Shown one piece after another: positions 38,566-45,898 of a DNA stretch of 47,332 bases; the first letter of the stretch is position 1, and each line of letters starts with the position of its first letter. The DNA lies in the IMG/VR virus record IMGVR_UViG_3300025322_000047, positions 1-47,332 of that record. The stretch is one strand, 5' to 3'. The translations under genes and the position numbers were made by a program. The notes under the pieces were generated by a model that saw nothing but the letters and a program-made list of their open reading frames with translations, had not been told where the DNA came from and searched no databases. Source of the stretch: a virus.

Positions 38566-39072
38566 GTGCGACCGGAAGACTGGCCCGAGTTCGAGGACTC
38601 TCCGGAAGGACACCGGGTCGTGATGGACGCGCTGGCGGAGCCGATGGGGGACGGGATAACCGGGAAGCTGCTCCACGACTTTCTATGGAAGAAGAGGGCT
38701 CCACCCGACGACGTTCGCGCCGCGCTGGTGATGGCGTTCTTCCCCCGCCTGCGGCCCCAGTCGTTTCTTGGGTGGACATCGCCAGAAATAAATAGCACAA
38801 TACGCACGATGAGCGCCACAGAATTCGCACAGCCGATCGGACCGGGCCGTCCGAAGGCCCGCAAGAATCATAACCTGATTGCCGCCCTAGAAAGAAAGCG
38901 CACGACCCTCGTAGCGGAGGGGAAGCGGGTGAAGCGCTCCCCTGCCAGTATTCGCAGCTTCTGCTACCCGGAGAACGACCCCTCGTACCGGCCATGCCCT
39001 CGAAAGCTCGCCGACTACTGGAGGAAGACTTACGGGGTCCCGCTGTCTACCTGGCCACGAATCCAGGACTGA
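38566..39072 (+). CDS. Hypothetical protein (168 aa)
   Basis: GTG start. The first half has RPEDWPEFEDSPEGHRVVMD and KLLHDFLWKKRAPPDD; the second half is basic with CYPENDPSYRPCPRKLADYW. It heads the rightward early operon. The basic second half may bind nucleic acid. No family recognised. The gap 38520-38565 contains no clear -10/-35 pair. Confidence 0.55.
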   Translation: MRPEDWPEFEDSPEGHRVVMDALAEPMGDGITGKLLHDFLWKKRAPPDDVRAALVMAFFPRLRPQSFLGWTSPEINSTIRTMSATEFAQPIGPGRPKARKNHNLIAALERKRTTLVAEGKRVKRSPASIRSFCYPENDPSYRPCPRKLADYWRKTYGVPLSTWPRIQD

Positions 39073-39139
39073 AGAAAAACGCTCCAGGGCATTGACTTGC
39101 GTGCGTGTTGTGCGTAATGTGCGGTTTGAGGTGAGCGAC

Positions 39140-39277
39140 ATGAAAGCGCAGAACGAGAAGATTTCGCGGCTGACCGCCGCTGAGGACCGCCGCCACGGTG
39201 GCGACCCTAAGCGACTGGCCCTGCTCGAGGCTCGCCTTCGCCGCTTCTGGGTGGCTCTCCGACGGGGGAGGGCGTGA
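39140..39277 (+). CDS. Small basic protein (45 aa)
   Basis: The ATG at 39140 has GAGGTG six bases upstream; GTG 39131 is an alternative. The product is a basic helix-rich protein (EKISRLTAAEDRRHGG, LALLEARLRRFWVALRRG). A further tiny frame (13 codons, 39274-39315) could couple it to the next gene. Function unknown. Confidence 0.42.
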   Translation: MKAQNEKISRLTAAEDRRHGGDPKRLALLEARLRRFWVALRRGRA

Positions 39278-39314
39278 TGAGGTCCAAGGGAACGACACGG
39301 ATGGAGGTGCGCTA

Positions 39315-39899
39315 ATGGGAACGCTGACGAAACTGAATAAGCGAATCAAGGCACGAAATAGGGCATTCGCGAAGCTTTCCCCGGAACAGAAGCGCGTCAC
39401 CATCGCAAAGGATGTACTTGAACAGTTAGACGCTGGCCGTCTTACTCCTACGCAGGGGACATACCTTTCGCCGCGTACCAAGGTGTGCGCGCGGAGCGGA
39501 TCACAGCAGTTGGCCGAGTTGTTGCCTAGGATAGAAAAGTGCAACGTGTGCGGACTAGGCGCGCTGTTCGCGTGCGCAGTTGGGCGCGCGGACAAGATCA
39601 CCCTCAGTGAGGTCGGCGACTTCTTCGCCGCAAATGAATACCGAGACATCAGGGGCGGGGACGACATTCGGAAAGTTGACTTCAACGTCAAGGACTACCT
39701 CCTAGGATTCTTCAACAGCAATCAGCTGCGGGCGATAGAACACACCTTCGAGCAGTGGACCGACGGGGTCGGCGTCCTGATGAGGGGCGTACCAGTGCGC
39801 CGACGGATGGTTCTCATCATGGAGAACATCATCCGTAACGGCGGTACGTTCGAGGTCGGCGATGAGACCATGATGGCCGCGGTCACGGGCGCGCTATGA
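39315..39899 (+). CDS. Hypothetical phage protein with CxxC (194 aa)
   Basis: The ATG has GGAGGTG upstream. The product has a basic N-terminal helix, then CNVCGLGALFACAVGRAD at about 113-130 and a helical C-terminus with FNSNQLRAIEHTFEQW. This pattern recurs in phage early proteins of unknown role. It overlaps the next gene by ATGA. Confidence 0.58.
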   Translation: MGTLTKLNKRIKARNRAFAKLSPEQKRVTIAKDVLEQLDAGRLTPTQGTYLSPRTKVCARSGSQQLAELLPRIEKCNVCGLGALFACAVGRADKITLSEVGDFFAANEYRDIRGGDDIRKVDFNVKDYLLGFFNSNQLRAIEHTFEQWTDGVGVLMRGVPVRRRMVLIMENIIRNGGTFEVGDETMMAAVTGAL

Positions 39900-40126
39900 T
39901 CAGGGAGGCCACCCGCCGCGCCTTCGACGCCGAATCCCTCCGGCTAGCCGAAGAGACCGAGCTAACCGACACCGAGAAGCTACGACGGCTGATTTGGGAG
40001 GCGCTACTGGTGGACACGCCCATGCACCGTGAGCTGACCGATGAGCAGTGGGCGGAAGAGAGAAGCCGCAACATTCTGGTTGCGGTCAAGGACAACTTCG
40101 ATTTCGCAAGGAGGGTGATCCGATGA
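39896..40126 (+). CDS. Small acidic helical protein
   Basis: The 76-residue protein (TRRAFDAESLRLAEETEL, RELTDEQWAEERSRNILV) is highly charged and helical. It is coupled to both neighbours by ATGA overlaps and may be an accessory of the recombination-type protein downstream. No family recognised. Confidence 0.55.
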   Translation: MIREATRRAFDAESLRLAEETELTDTEKLRRLIWEALLVDTPMHRELTDEQWAEERSRNILVAVKDNFDFARRVIR

Positions 40127-41490
40127 CCGCATCAGAGGTAACGGCATTAGCACCACGCCCGACGGTGGCCATGAGTCTCGCGTCTGCCGCGATGTCGATC
40201 CAAGACATCGTCGCGCAGAAGCAGCTACTGGCCCAGTGCATGCGGGAGGTGATGAAGGCCGATGAACACTACGGCATCATCCCGGGCGCCAAGAAACCGT
40301 CGCTATGGAAACCGGGGGCGGACCTCATCGGCTTCCTGTTCCAGCTCGAAGCTGACTACGCAGATGAGGAGACCGTCCGCCGGGACGACTACATCTACTA
40401 CCGGCGGAAGTGCATCCTCACGCACATCCCGACGGGAAGGCGAGTCGGGGCTGGGGTTGGGTCGTGCAACTCACGTGAAGAGAAGTACGTCCGCGCCGCA
40501 CCAAGGAAGTGCCCCAACTGCTCGAAGGAAACCATCATCAAGGGGAAGGAGGAGTACGGCGGGGGGTGGCTGTGCTTCGTGAAGAAGGGCGGGTGTGGTG
40601 GGAAGTGGAAGGATGGAGACCAAGTCATCGAGGGACAGGACACGGGAATCGCCGACCCGTCGGACCTGGACAACACAATCCTCAAGATGGCGAACAAGCG
40701 AGCGCGCATCGACGCGATTCTCACCGCTACCGCCGCGTCGGACTTCTTCACCCAGGACGTAGAAGACCTGTCAGAGCGCGCCGCTCGGCTAGTGGTCCAC
40801 GACGCGAAGGAGGAGTACATCCCCCCGAAGGGTGGGGCCGACCCAAAAGGTGCGACTGGTGCGGTTCGCCCATCGACGGTGCCGGCGACTGCATCGGCTG
40901 GATCAACTGCCCAGGCTCCGGCGACGACAGTGACTAAGAAGCGCGTTGACTCTGGCGCCGCCGACGTCAAACACGACGGGGTGATGCTCTCCCCGGCCCA
41001 GCTCACGAAGATTCAGATTCTACGCAAGGAATGTGGCGGGAAGTGGTGTACCGACGAAGGGGACGACAGAACGGGGTGGCGGAAGGTTCTCGGGGTGTAC
41101 CGAGACCAAATCGGCGAGCGGATCAAGTCGTCTAGGGACCTCTCGAAGTATCAGGCCAGCCACTTGATCGAACGCATGGCCGCCTACGTCGAGCAACACA
41201 AGAACGTGGACCCCATCGACATCGGCCACATCCCCGATAAGTACCCAGACGCCGCGGCACTGGCGGACCTCAGGGGCAAAATCCAGGACCAGGACTTCGT
41301 GGAGCCCGAGTGGGTTGGGGACCTGTTCGGTGTCGATAACGCTGCGGCCCTGACGAAGAACCAGGCCGAGACTGCGCTGCAGCTCTTGCTAGAGCGCCAA
41401 AAGGGCCCCGTGGAGTACGACGTCATGCTCGAGCGGGCCATTCGGGCGGGTCTCGTCAACGACGTCATGAGCAGGGACGTGCGCGAATGA
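40123..41490 (+). CDS. Recombination-associated zinc protein
   Basis: The 455-residue protein has an N-terminal domain with HYGIIPGAKKPSLWKPGADL (49-68), a four-cysteine zinc ribbon (C130, C133, C151, C158) and the signature DNTILKMANKRARIDAIL then TATAASDFFTQDVED (183-214). This family is widespread in phages near recombination genes and is thought to be single-strand-annealing or recombination-linked; its biochemistry is not settled. The second half has a linker and a helical C-terminal domain. ATG overlaps the previous stop. Confidence 0.65.
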   Translation: MTASEVTALAPRPTVAMSLASAAMSIQDIVAQKQLLAQCMREVMKADEHYGIIPGAKKPSLWKPGADLIGFLFQLEADYADEETVRRDDYIYYRRKCILTHIPTGRRVGAGVGSCNSREEKYVRAAPRKCPNCSKETIIKGKEEYGGGWLCFVKKGGCGGKWKDGDQVIEGQDTGIADPSDLDNTILKMANKRARIDAILTATAASDFFTQDVEDLSERAARLVVHDAKEEYIPPKGGADPKGATGAVRPSTVPATASAGSTAQAPATTVTKKRVDSGAADVKHDGVMLSPAQLTKIQILRKECGGKWCTDEGDDRTGWRKVLGVYRDQIGERIKSSRDLSKYQASHLIERMAAYVEQHKNVDPIDIGHIPDKYPDAAALADLRGKIQDQDFVEPEWVGDLFGVDNAAALTKNQAETALQLLLERQKGPVEYDVMLERAIRAGLVNDVMSRDVRE

Positions 41491-41726
41491 ACGACCTGGA
41501 GCTGGCCAGGCACATCGCCATCCAGCACGGGGAGTCACCCCTCGACATCCTTGGGCCTCGGAAGCTGGCGAAATTCGTGCGGGTTCGCCGGGTCATCGCC
41601 ATCGTGCTCAGAACCATTAGAAGGCGTTCCTGGAGCGAGATAGCCGACGTGTTCGGACGGTCTAACCACACAAGCGCAATGAACCTCGTTCGCCCGAAAC
41701 ACAACAAACGGGCCTCCCGTCAATAG
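41487..41726 (+). CDS. DnaA domain IV-like DNA-binding protein
   Basis: The 79-residue protein matches the C-terminal DnaA domain: RKLAKFVRVRRVIAIVL, then SWSEIADVFGRSNHTSAMNLV (49-68), where NHTSAM corresponds to the DHTTV signature that contacts the DnaA box. It lacks any AAA+ part. It could recognise a phage origin or compete with host DnaA. Its ATG overlaps the preceding stop. Confidence 0.72.
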   Translation: MNDLELARHIAIQHGESPLDILGPRKLAKFVRVRRVIAIVLRTIRRRSWSEIADVFGRSNHTSAMNLVRPKHNKRASRQ

Positions 41727-41766
41727 CACCCCTCCAGATTCCGCTACCTCTACGACCGATTTCCAG

Positions 41767-41823
41767 CCCCCCAGTCAGTAGAACCCTGTATTGATACCCC
41801 CGTTCCTGGGACGGATTGGGGGG
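41767..41823 (+). promoter_or_regulatory. Inverted repeat before the integrase RBS
   Basis: CCCCCCAGTC (41767-41776) pairs with GATTGGGGGG (41814-41823), ten pairs with one G-U. The 3' arm ends two bases before the GGAAGG ribosome site of the integrase, so it may control integrase translation or end the upstream transcript. A weak ACCTCTAC copy of the repeated motif lies at 41746-41753. Confidence 0.4.
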
Positions 41824-41836
41824 TGGAAGGCTTTGG

Positions 41837-42889
41837 ATGGACCGGGAAAGGGTGGAGGCCGCGCTTGCGGTGCTCCAATCGGAGATTCATCGGTCGCCGC
41901 TGACACCGTCCGCCAGCGCAGTCACAGTGCGTGAATTGTGGGAAGCATGGAAATGCGCCCACGTAAATCTCGCAGCCCTGCCGACCGAAGAGTGGCGCTC
42001 GACGCATTTACTACTCGCGTTCGCCTCTCGCAGTGGAAGTGCCCTTGGCGCCGCTGACCTCGACGCCTATCGGGCTGCGCGTTCGCAGACGGTCACGAAG
42101 CGTGGACATCCTCCGACGGTGGCTACGATCAACCGGGAGCTAGTTCTGCTGCAGCGGGTGCTCAACTTTGGCGTCTCTCGCCGCATGATTCCGCTCAACC
42201 CCATCCACGGCTATCGCCTCGAGCGCGAGAACAACGCTGGGGAAGTGGTCGTTACTGAGCAGGGCATAGAGATCATCCTGCGACGCATCGGCCACGCAGC
42301 AGCGCGGGCGTGGACCATCGTGGCGTTCGAGTCAGGCATGCGGAGGTCAGAGGTGTGGAACCTCTGCTGGCGACAGCTCGACTGGAAAAGCGGTCTCATC
42401 GAAGTTCCCGGGACACACACGAAGAGCAAGCGCCCTCGGATCGTAGAGTTCCCCGCCCGCTCACAAGCCGAGCTCGCCGCACTCCCCCGTGTCATCGGGC
42501 AGCCGCGAGTGTTCGTCAACGTCGCCACCGGCCAGCCCTATCACGCCCGCTGGCTCTACAAGCTCTTCGTGCGCGCGGTACTCGGATCGGGCGTGGTCGG
42601 CATCAACGGCCGTCGACCAACCTGGCACGATCTTCGACGCAGCTACATCACGCTCATGCGCCGGCGAGGCGTCCAGGAGTCGGTAGTGATGTTGTTTTCT
42701 GGCCACTCCAGCCGCGACGTGTTCGACCGCTACAATATCGTCGTTCCCGACGAGTTGCGTCCAGCCATCGAGAAAAACGCAAGCGGTAGGGCGCGAGAAC
42801 TTGCGGCACTGCGTCCGAATCGACAAGGCCCGAAGCGAGCAGAGCAGAAAAATGTTGCGGACCAGTGCGTACCCATGAGACAGAAATAA
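41837..42889 (+). CDS. int: Tyrosine integrase
   Basis: The 350-residue protein has a core-binding N-terminal part (to about 130) and a tyrosine recombinase catalytic domain with R169 (SGMRRSEV), K196 (THTKSKRPR), H264 and R267 (WHDLRRSY), H290 (FSGHSS) and Y299 (FDRYN). All six catalytic residues are present, so it should be active. GTGGAAGG lies six bases before the ATG at 41837, chosen over a TTG at 41816. The attP-like tRNA half lies downstream. Confidence 0.92.
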   Translation: MDRERVEAALAVLQSEIHRSPLTPSASAVTVRELWEAWKCAHVNLAALPTEEWRSTHLLLAFASRSGSALGAADLDAYRAARSQTVTKRGHPPTVATINRELVLLQRVLNFGVSRRMIPLNPIHGYRLERENNAGEVVVTEQGIEIILRRIGHAAARAWTIVAFESGMRRSEVWNLCWRQLDWKSGLIEVPGTHTKSKRPRIVEFPARSQAELAALPRVIGQPRVFVNVATGQPYHARWLYKLFVRAVLGSGVVGINGRRPTWHDLRRSYITLMRRRGVQESVVMLFSGHSSRDVFDRYNIVVPDELRPAIEKNASGRARELAALRPNRQGPKRAEQKNVADQCVPMRQK

Positions 42890-42912
42890 TCAGCGGCCAA
42901 CCATGACGTGTT

Positions 42913-42993
42913 CCGAAAACGAAGCCCTTGTCCCTGCCCCCACCTGGTTGGTCGCTCTTCCGGCGCTGGTAGGGCGAGGGGCTTGGTTTTCGG
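42913..42993. terminator. Long inverted repeat between int and attP
   Basis: CCGAAAAC (42913-42920) pairs with GTTTTCGG (42986-42993), and AAGCCC (42922-42927) with GGGCTT (42979-42984), a 14-pair stem with one mismatch around a long loop. It may terminate integrase transcription or hold arm sites for the integrase or an excisionase. Confidence 0.4.
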
Positions 42994-43030
42994 AGCCGAT
43001 CCGGCGGAGGTGACGCATGGCCCATCAGGA

Positions 43031-43082
43031 CAACGGTTTCGTAAACCGTAGGTCCCCGGTTCAATCCCGGGAGCCGGCTCCA
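43031..43082 (+). other. attP: attP core: 3' half of tRNA-Thr(CGT)
   Basis: The bases form the anticodon arm ACGGT/ACCGT with loop TTCGTAA (anticodon CGT), variable loop AGGTC, T arm CCCGG-TTCAATC-CCGGG, the 3' acceptor strand AGCCGGC, T and CCA. No D arm or matching GCCGGCT 5' strand lies upstream, so this is only half a tRNA gene. Beside an integrase gene this is the classical attP core that rebuilds the host tRNA after integration. Confidence 0.85.
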
Positions 43083-43120
43083 GGTAGCGCGCTCCAGAAA
43101 CCCTCCCACCCGAGGGCCGC

Positions 43121-43396
43121 GTGACCGCCCGTCAGGTGCTGCTGAAGGCTGCGAAGTGGTTGGAGAGGCACCCTTGGTATCGGGGTCATACGTACGCGTA
43201 CGGCGCCAGTGGTGACATCGTCGCAGGATGCGCCTGGGGCGCCGTATGCCAGGTGGCTACACGTTATAGCGATCAAGAGCGTGCACGACGGAAGTTCAGA
43301 GCGTCCGTGGGCGTCGAACTCCCGACTTACAACGACGCCCCGGATCGTAGGAAATACCAGGTCATCGCCGCCATGCGGAGGGCGGCGCTGTCGTGA
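43121..43396 (+). CDS. DUF6197-like protein
   Basis: The 91-residue protein (VLLKAAKWLERHPWYRGHTY, then AGCAWGAVCQVATRYS) resembles the DUF6197 pattern of an N-terminal helix, a Trp-rich strand and a Cys/Ala/Gly segment. DUF6197 occurs in bacteria and phages with unknown role. GTG start, 38 bases after the attP core; it heads the post-attP run. Confidence 0.5.
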   Translation: MTARQVLLKAAKWLERHPWYRGHTYAYGASGDIVAGCAWGAVCQVATRYSDQERARRKFRASVGVELPTYNDAPDRRKYQVIAAMRRAALS

Positions 43397-43503
43397 CCCC
43401 ACAGGTCCACCGGCTCATCCGAGCTATCAAGGCTGTCCCACGTGAGTACGGGAGGGCCTTCCGAGCTGCACGGCGAGCGTATCGGGCGAGGCTGTGGCGA
43501 TGA
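43393..43503 (+). CDS. Small basic peptide (36 aa)
   Basis: GTG overlaps the previous stop and its TGA overlaps the ATG of the RNA ligase. The peptide (MTPQVHRLIRAIKAVP, then RAFRAARRAYRARLW) is an Arg-rich helix, possibly RNA-binding, or simply a coupling frame. Support rests on the double overlap. Confidence 0.4.
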   Translation: MTPQVHRLIRAIKAVPREYGRAFRAARRAYRARLWR

Positions 43504-44084
43504 GCGACGAGGCGCAGAAGGACTACGTCTTCGAGGCGTTCGATTCGATTCCAAGGCTCGTGAGATCGTGCTTCATCACAGAGAAGATCGACGGCACGAA
43601 CGCCCAGGTGTTCATCCCCGACGATCTATCGTGCATTCGGGCGGCGTCGCGAACGCGGTGGATCACTCCGGGAGACGACAACCACGGATTCGCCCGTTGG
43701 GTTGCCGACAACGCTGACGAGCTGATGAAGCTCGGCCCCGGTAGGCATTACGGGGAATGGTGGGGGGCCGGGATTCAGAGGCGGTACGGGCTGAGCGAGA
43801 AACGGTTCTCGCTGTTCAATTCGGGGCGCTGGAGCAACCAGGAAAGCGGTCGCCCATCGTGTTGTCACGTCGTCCCCGTTCTCTATAACGGAGAATTCTC
43901 GACGGCGGCCGTGGATGAGCAACTACGTCGCCTTGAGACCGAGGGGTCGGTTGCTTCCCCGGGATTCATGAAGCCAGAAGGCGTGGTGATCTACCTGACC
44001 GCCGCGCGAAAGCTGTTCAAGAAGACCATCGGAGACGACGGTCACAAGGGGGACGCGTTCCAGGCCCGCGAGGCTCGCCCGTGA
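43500..44084 (+). CDS. Rnl2-like RNA ligase
   Basis: The 194-residue protein has the nucleotidyltransferase motifs in order: EKIDGTNA with nucleophile K29 (motif I), GEWWGAGIQRRYG (85-97), FSLFN (103-107), PEGVVIY (159-165) and FKKTIGDD (173-180, motif V). This single-domain size is shorter than T4 Rnl2 because a C-terminal extension is missing. It seals nicks in RNA; the phage may use it to repair cut tRNA. The ATG overlaps the preceding stop. Confidence 0.85.
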   Translation: MSDEAQKDYVFEAFDSIPRLVRSCFITEKIDGTNAQVFIPDDLSCIRAASRTRWITPGDDNHGFARWVADNADELMKLGPGRHYGEWWGAGIQRRYGLSEKRFSLFNSGRWSNQESGRPSCCHVVPVLYNGEFSTAAVDEQLRRLETEGSVASPGFMKPEGVVIYLTAARKLFKKTIGDDGHKGDAFQAREARP

Positions 44085-44263
44085 AATCCCGCAAGCCCAT
44101 CACCTACGCCCACTTCATCGGCTACCCCAAGCGGCCTACCTGGGGACACGAAACGCTCATCCAGAGAGCCCTAAAAGCCTCCGTCATTGTGGCTCTCGCG
44201 GTGACGATTGCTCTGGTAGTTGGGGGCCTGGCGGCTGAAGCGACGGCAAGGGGGCTGTGGTGA
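44081..44263 (+). CDS. Small single-TM protein
   Basis: The 60-residue protein has a basic N-terminal part (KSRKPITYAHFIGYPKRP) and one membrane helix (SVIVALAVTIALVVGGLAAE, about 34-53). Its start overlaps the RNA ligase end. Role unknown, possibly membrane attachment or exclusion. Confidence 0.5.
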   Translation: MKSRKPITYAHFIGYPKRPTWGHETLIQRALKASVIVALAVTIALVVGGLAAEATARGLW

Positions 44264-44442
44264 CGCGGGATGAGCTTCTAGCCGAAGTGGAGAAGCGCCT
44301 GCGCGCGGCAATCACGTACGACTCGAGCGGGGCTCCCACGGAGCGCTACGGCACCGTAGAGAACGTTCTTCTCCTGTTCGATCGCTGGCACCTATTCGAC
44401 AGCAAGAGGGAGGCTCATGGCAAAGCCATGGACGAAACTTGA
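44260..44442 (+). CDS. Small hypothetical protein (60 aa)
   Basis: GTG overlaps the previous stop. The product (RDELLAEVEKRLRAAITY, then a VENVLLLFDRW segment) is a helical soluble protein. It overlaps the next gene by 26 bases. No family recognised. Confidence 0.5.
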   Translation: MTRDELLAEVEKRLRAAITYDSSGAPTERYGTVENVLLLFDRWHLFDSKREAHGKAMDET

Positions 44443-44725
44443 CGACACCCTCCCCGAGCTCCCGCGCCAACCCCAGAAGGGCGACCGAATCCGCGTCAAG
44501 GAAGCCAGTCACCACGAAGTACGCGAGGCGTGCAAGGCCGCGGGGTGGTTCGTGAACGTTGAGGCGATTCGCATCGTCACCCGCACCGACAAGTTCGGTC
44601 CCGGCGGCTCTCGTCGGCTCTTCGTAGAAGGCCCTCCATTTGCGTTCAACGAGCGGGACGTTGAAATAGCTTGGAACGACACGGAACGCAGGGAATTCCT
44701 GCGAGCAAACGGACACCGGGTATGA
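44417..44725 (+). CDS. Hypothetical protein (102 aa)
   Basis: The ATG at 44417 lies inside the previous gene with GGGAGG nearby (AGAGGGAGGCTC upstream). The product has a Pro-rich start, KGDRIRVKEASHHEVREA and a C-terminal alpha/beta part ending FLRANGHRV. It overlaps the next gene by ATGA. Function unknown. Confidence 0.55.
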   Translation: MAKPWTKLDDTLPELPRQPQKGDRIRVKEASHHEVREACKAAGWFVNVEAIRIVTRTDKFGPGGSRRLFVEGPPFAFNERDVEIAWNDTERREFLRANGHRV

Positions 44726-45360
44726 CGACGGTAGCCGCCCTCTATGTTGAAACGAACGGTTGTTACTACGGCCTGCCCGACGTCGACCCGTGGGACGAAG
44801 CCCGGGACGCTCGGTTGTACGCCGGACCGTGGCCGGTGGTAGCGCATCCGCCATGTGAGCGGTGGGGGCGGTATTGGAGCGGGGGCCCGTCGGCGAAGGT
44901 GCGGCGGATCAAAGGAGACGACGGCAATTGCTTTAAGCGCGCGCTGTGGGCCGTGCGATGTTTAGGTGGCGTTCTCGAGCATCCCGAGGCGTCTCACGCG
45001 TGGCGGGCGTTCGGCCTCATGGCGCCGCCGAAGACTGGCGGGTGGATCATCGCCGACAACTTCGGCGGCTGGACATGCTGCGTGGAGCAGGGGCACTACG
45101 GACACCCAGCCCGCAAGGCGACATGGCTCTACGCTCGCTCCGAGTTCGTTCCAGCGACGCCGATACGCTGGGGTCCCTCCAGCGGCCAGCGCCTAGACGA
45201 AGGCTTCCACTCAAAGGCCGAGCGCGACGCAGCCCGAGCGGCCGGCGTCGCCCCGCGCAAGCGACTGAGCAAGGCCGACAACCAGCGCACCCCGCCAGCA
45301 TTCCGCGACCTCCTGCTCTCTATCGCTCGTAGCGCCTCCAGGAACGCGGTGGCTGCATGA
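44722..45360 (+). CDS. Cytosine-methylase-like protein of unknown activity
   Basis: The 212-residue product has VVAHPPCERWGRYWSGG at about 36-52, then GGVLEHPEASHAWRAFGL and GHYGHPARKATWLYARSE. This order resembles a phage family often called C-5 methylase-like, with PPC replacing the PCQ loop. A complete SAM-binding N-terminal motif is not evident, so activity is uncertain. ATG overlaps the upstream stop; the frame upstream of 44722 is shadow. Confidence 0.55.
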   Translation: MTTVAALYVETNGCYYGLPDVDPWDEARDARLYAGPWPVVAHPPCERWGRYWSGGPSAKVRRIKGDDGNCFKRALWAVRCLGGVLEHPEASHAWRAFGLMAPPKTGGWIIADNFGGWTCCVEQGHYGHPARKATWLYARSEFVPATPIRWGPSSGQRLDEGFHSKAERDAARAAGVAPRKRLSKADNQRTPPAFRDLLLSIARSASRNAVAA

Positions 45361-45722
45361 GCGTAGCCGCAATCGTCGGCAGTCGGCGTGGGCTCAACTG
45401 GGATGACGTCACTCGCGAGCTCAAGCACCTAATGCTGAACTCTGACATTGGCACGGTGGTGTCCGGTGGGGCGTTGGGAGTTGATCGACTGGCCGAAACT
45501 ATTGCCCTAACGCACGGGAAGAAGACGCGAGCCATCTACCCCGACTGGGACAAATACGGGAAGTCGGCTGGCTACCGAAGGAACGTGCAAATCGTAGAGG
45601 CCGCGCACGTCCTCTATGCATTATGGGATGGGAAGAGCAAGGGCACGAAGCACACGATCGACATCGCCAAGGCGAAGAAAATACCCGTCAAGGTTTGGGT
45701 GGATGGAAGGTGGTTGCCGTGA
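45357..45722 (+). CDS. SLOG/DUF2493-like protein
   Basis: The 121-residue protein matches the YspA-like SLOG fold: VAAIVGSRRG (GSR at 8-10), then TVVSGGALGVDRLAETIA and YPDWDKYGKSAGYRRN, a Rossmann-like nucleotide or nucleotide-derivative binding pattern. Phage SLOG proteins (DUF2493) are common in early regions and may sense or make nucleotide signals. ATG overlaps the previous stop. Confidence 0.75.
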   Translation: MSVAAIVGSRRGLNWDDVTRELKHLMLNSDIGTVVSGGALGVDRLAETIALTHGKKTRAIYPDWDKYGKSAGYRRNVQIVEAAHVLYALWDGKSKGTKHTIDIAKAKKIPVKVWVDGRWLP

Positions 45723-45898
45723 CCCGCAAGCCGATAGACTGGGAACACCTAACCAGAGTCGTCCGCCTGTACGACAAGCGCGGTAGAGAGCTTGGAGCAG
45801 GGTCTGCGAAATCATGGCCACAACTCGAATGGGAACACTACCGAGCTGAATACGAGAAGCGCCTAGCCCGGGAATTGGGGCGGGAGAAGGCCGCGTGA
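45719..45898 (+). CDS. Small hypothetical protein (59 aa)
   Basis: GTG at 45719 overlaps the SLOG stop. The product (RKPIDWEHLTRVVRLYDKRG, then QLEWEHYRAEYEKRLARELG) is helical and charged. It lies between the SLOG and replication genes. The reading from 45623 upstream is shadow. Confidence 0.52.
   Translation: MTRKPIDWEHLTRVVRLYDKRGRELGAGSAKSWPQLEWEHYRAEYEKRLARELGREKAA

Noticed and set aside
42992-43082. Complete tRNA gene
   Set aside because: GGAGCCG at 42992 can pair with CGGCTCC near 43081, but the register leaves three extra bases after the T arm and no D arm can be formed; only the 3' half is tRNA.
42654-43109. Leftward 151-codon frame containing LNRGPTVYETV
   Set aside because: This is the well-known false reading of a tRNA-Thr 3' half on the opposite strand; most of it lies antisense to the integrase.
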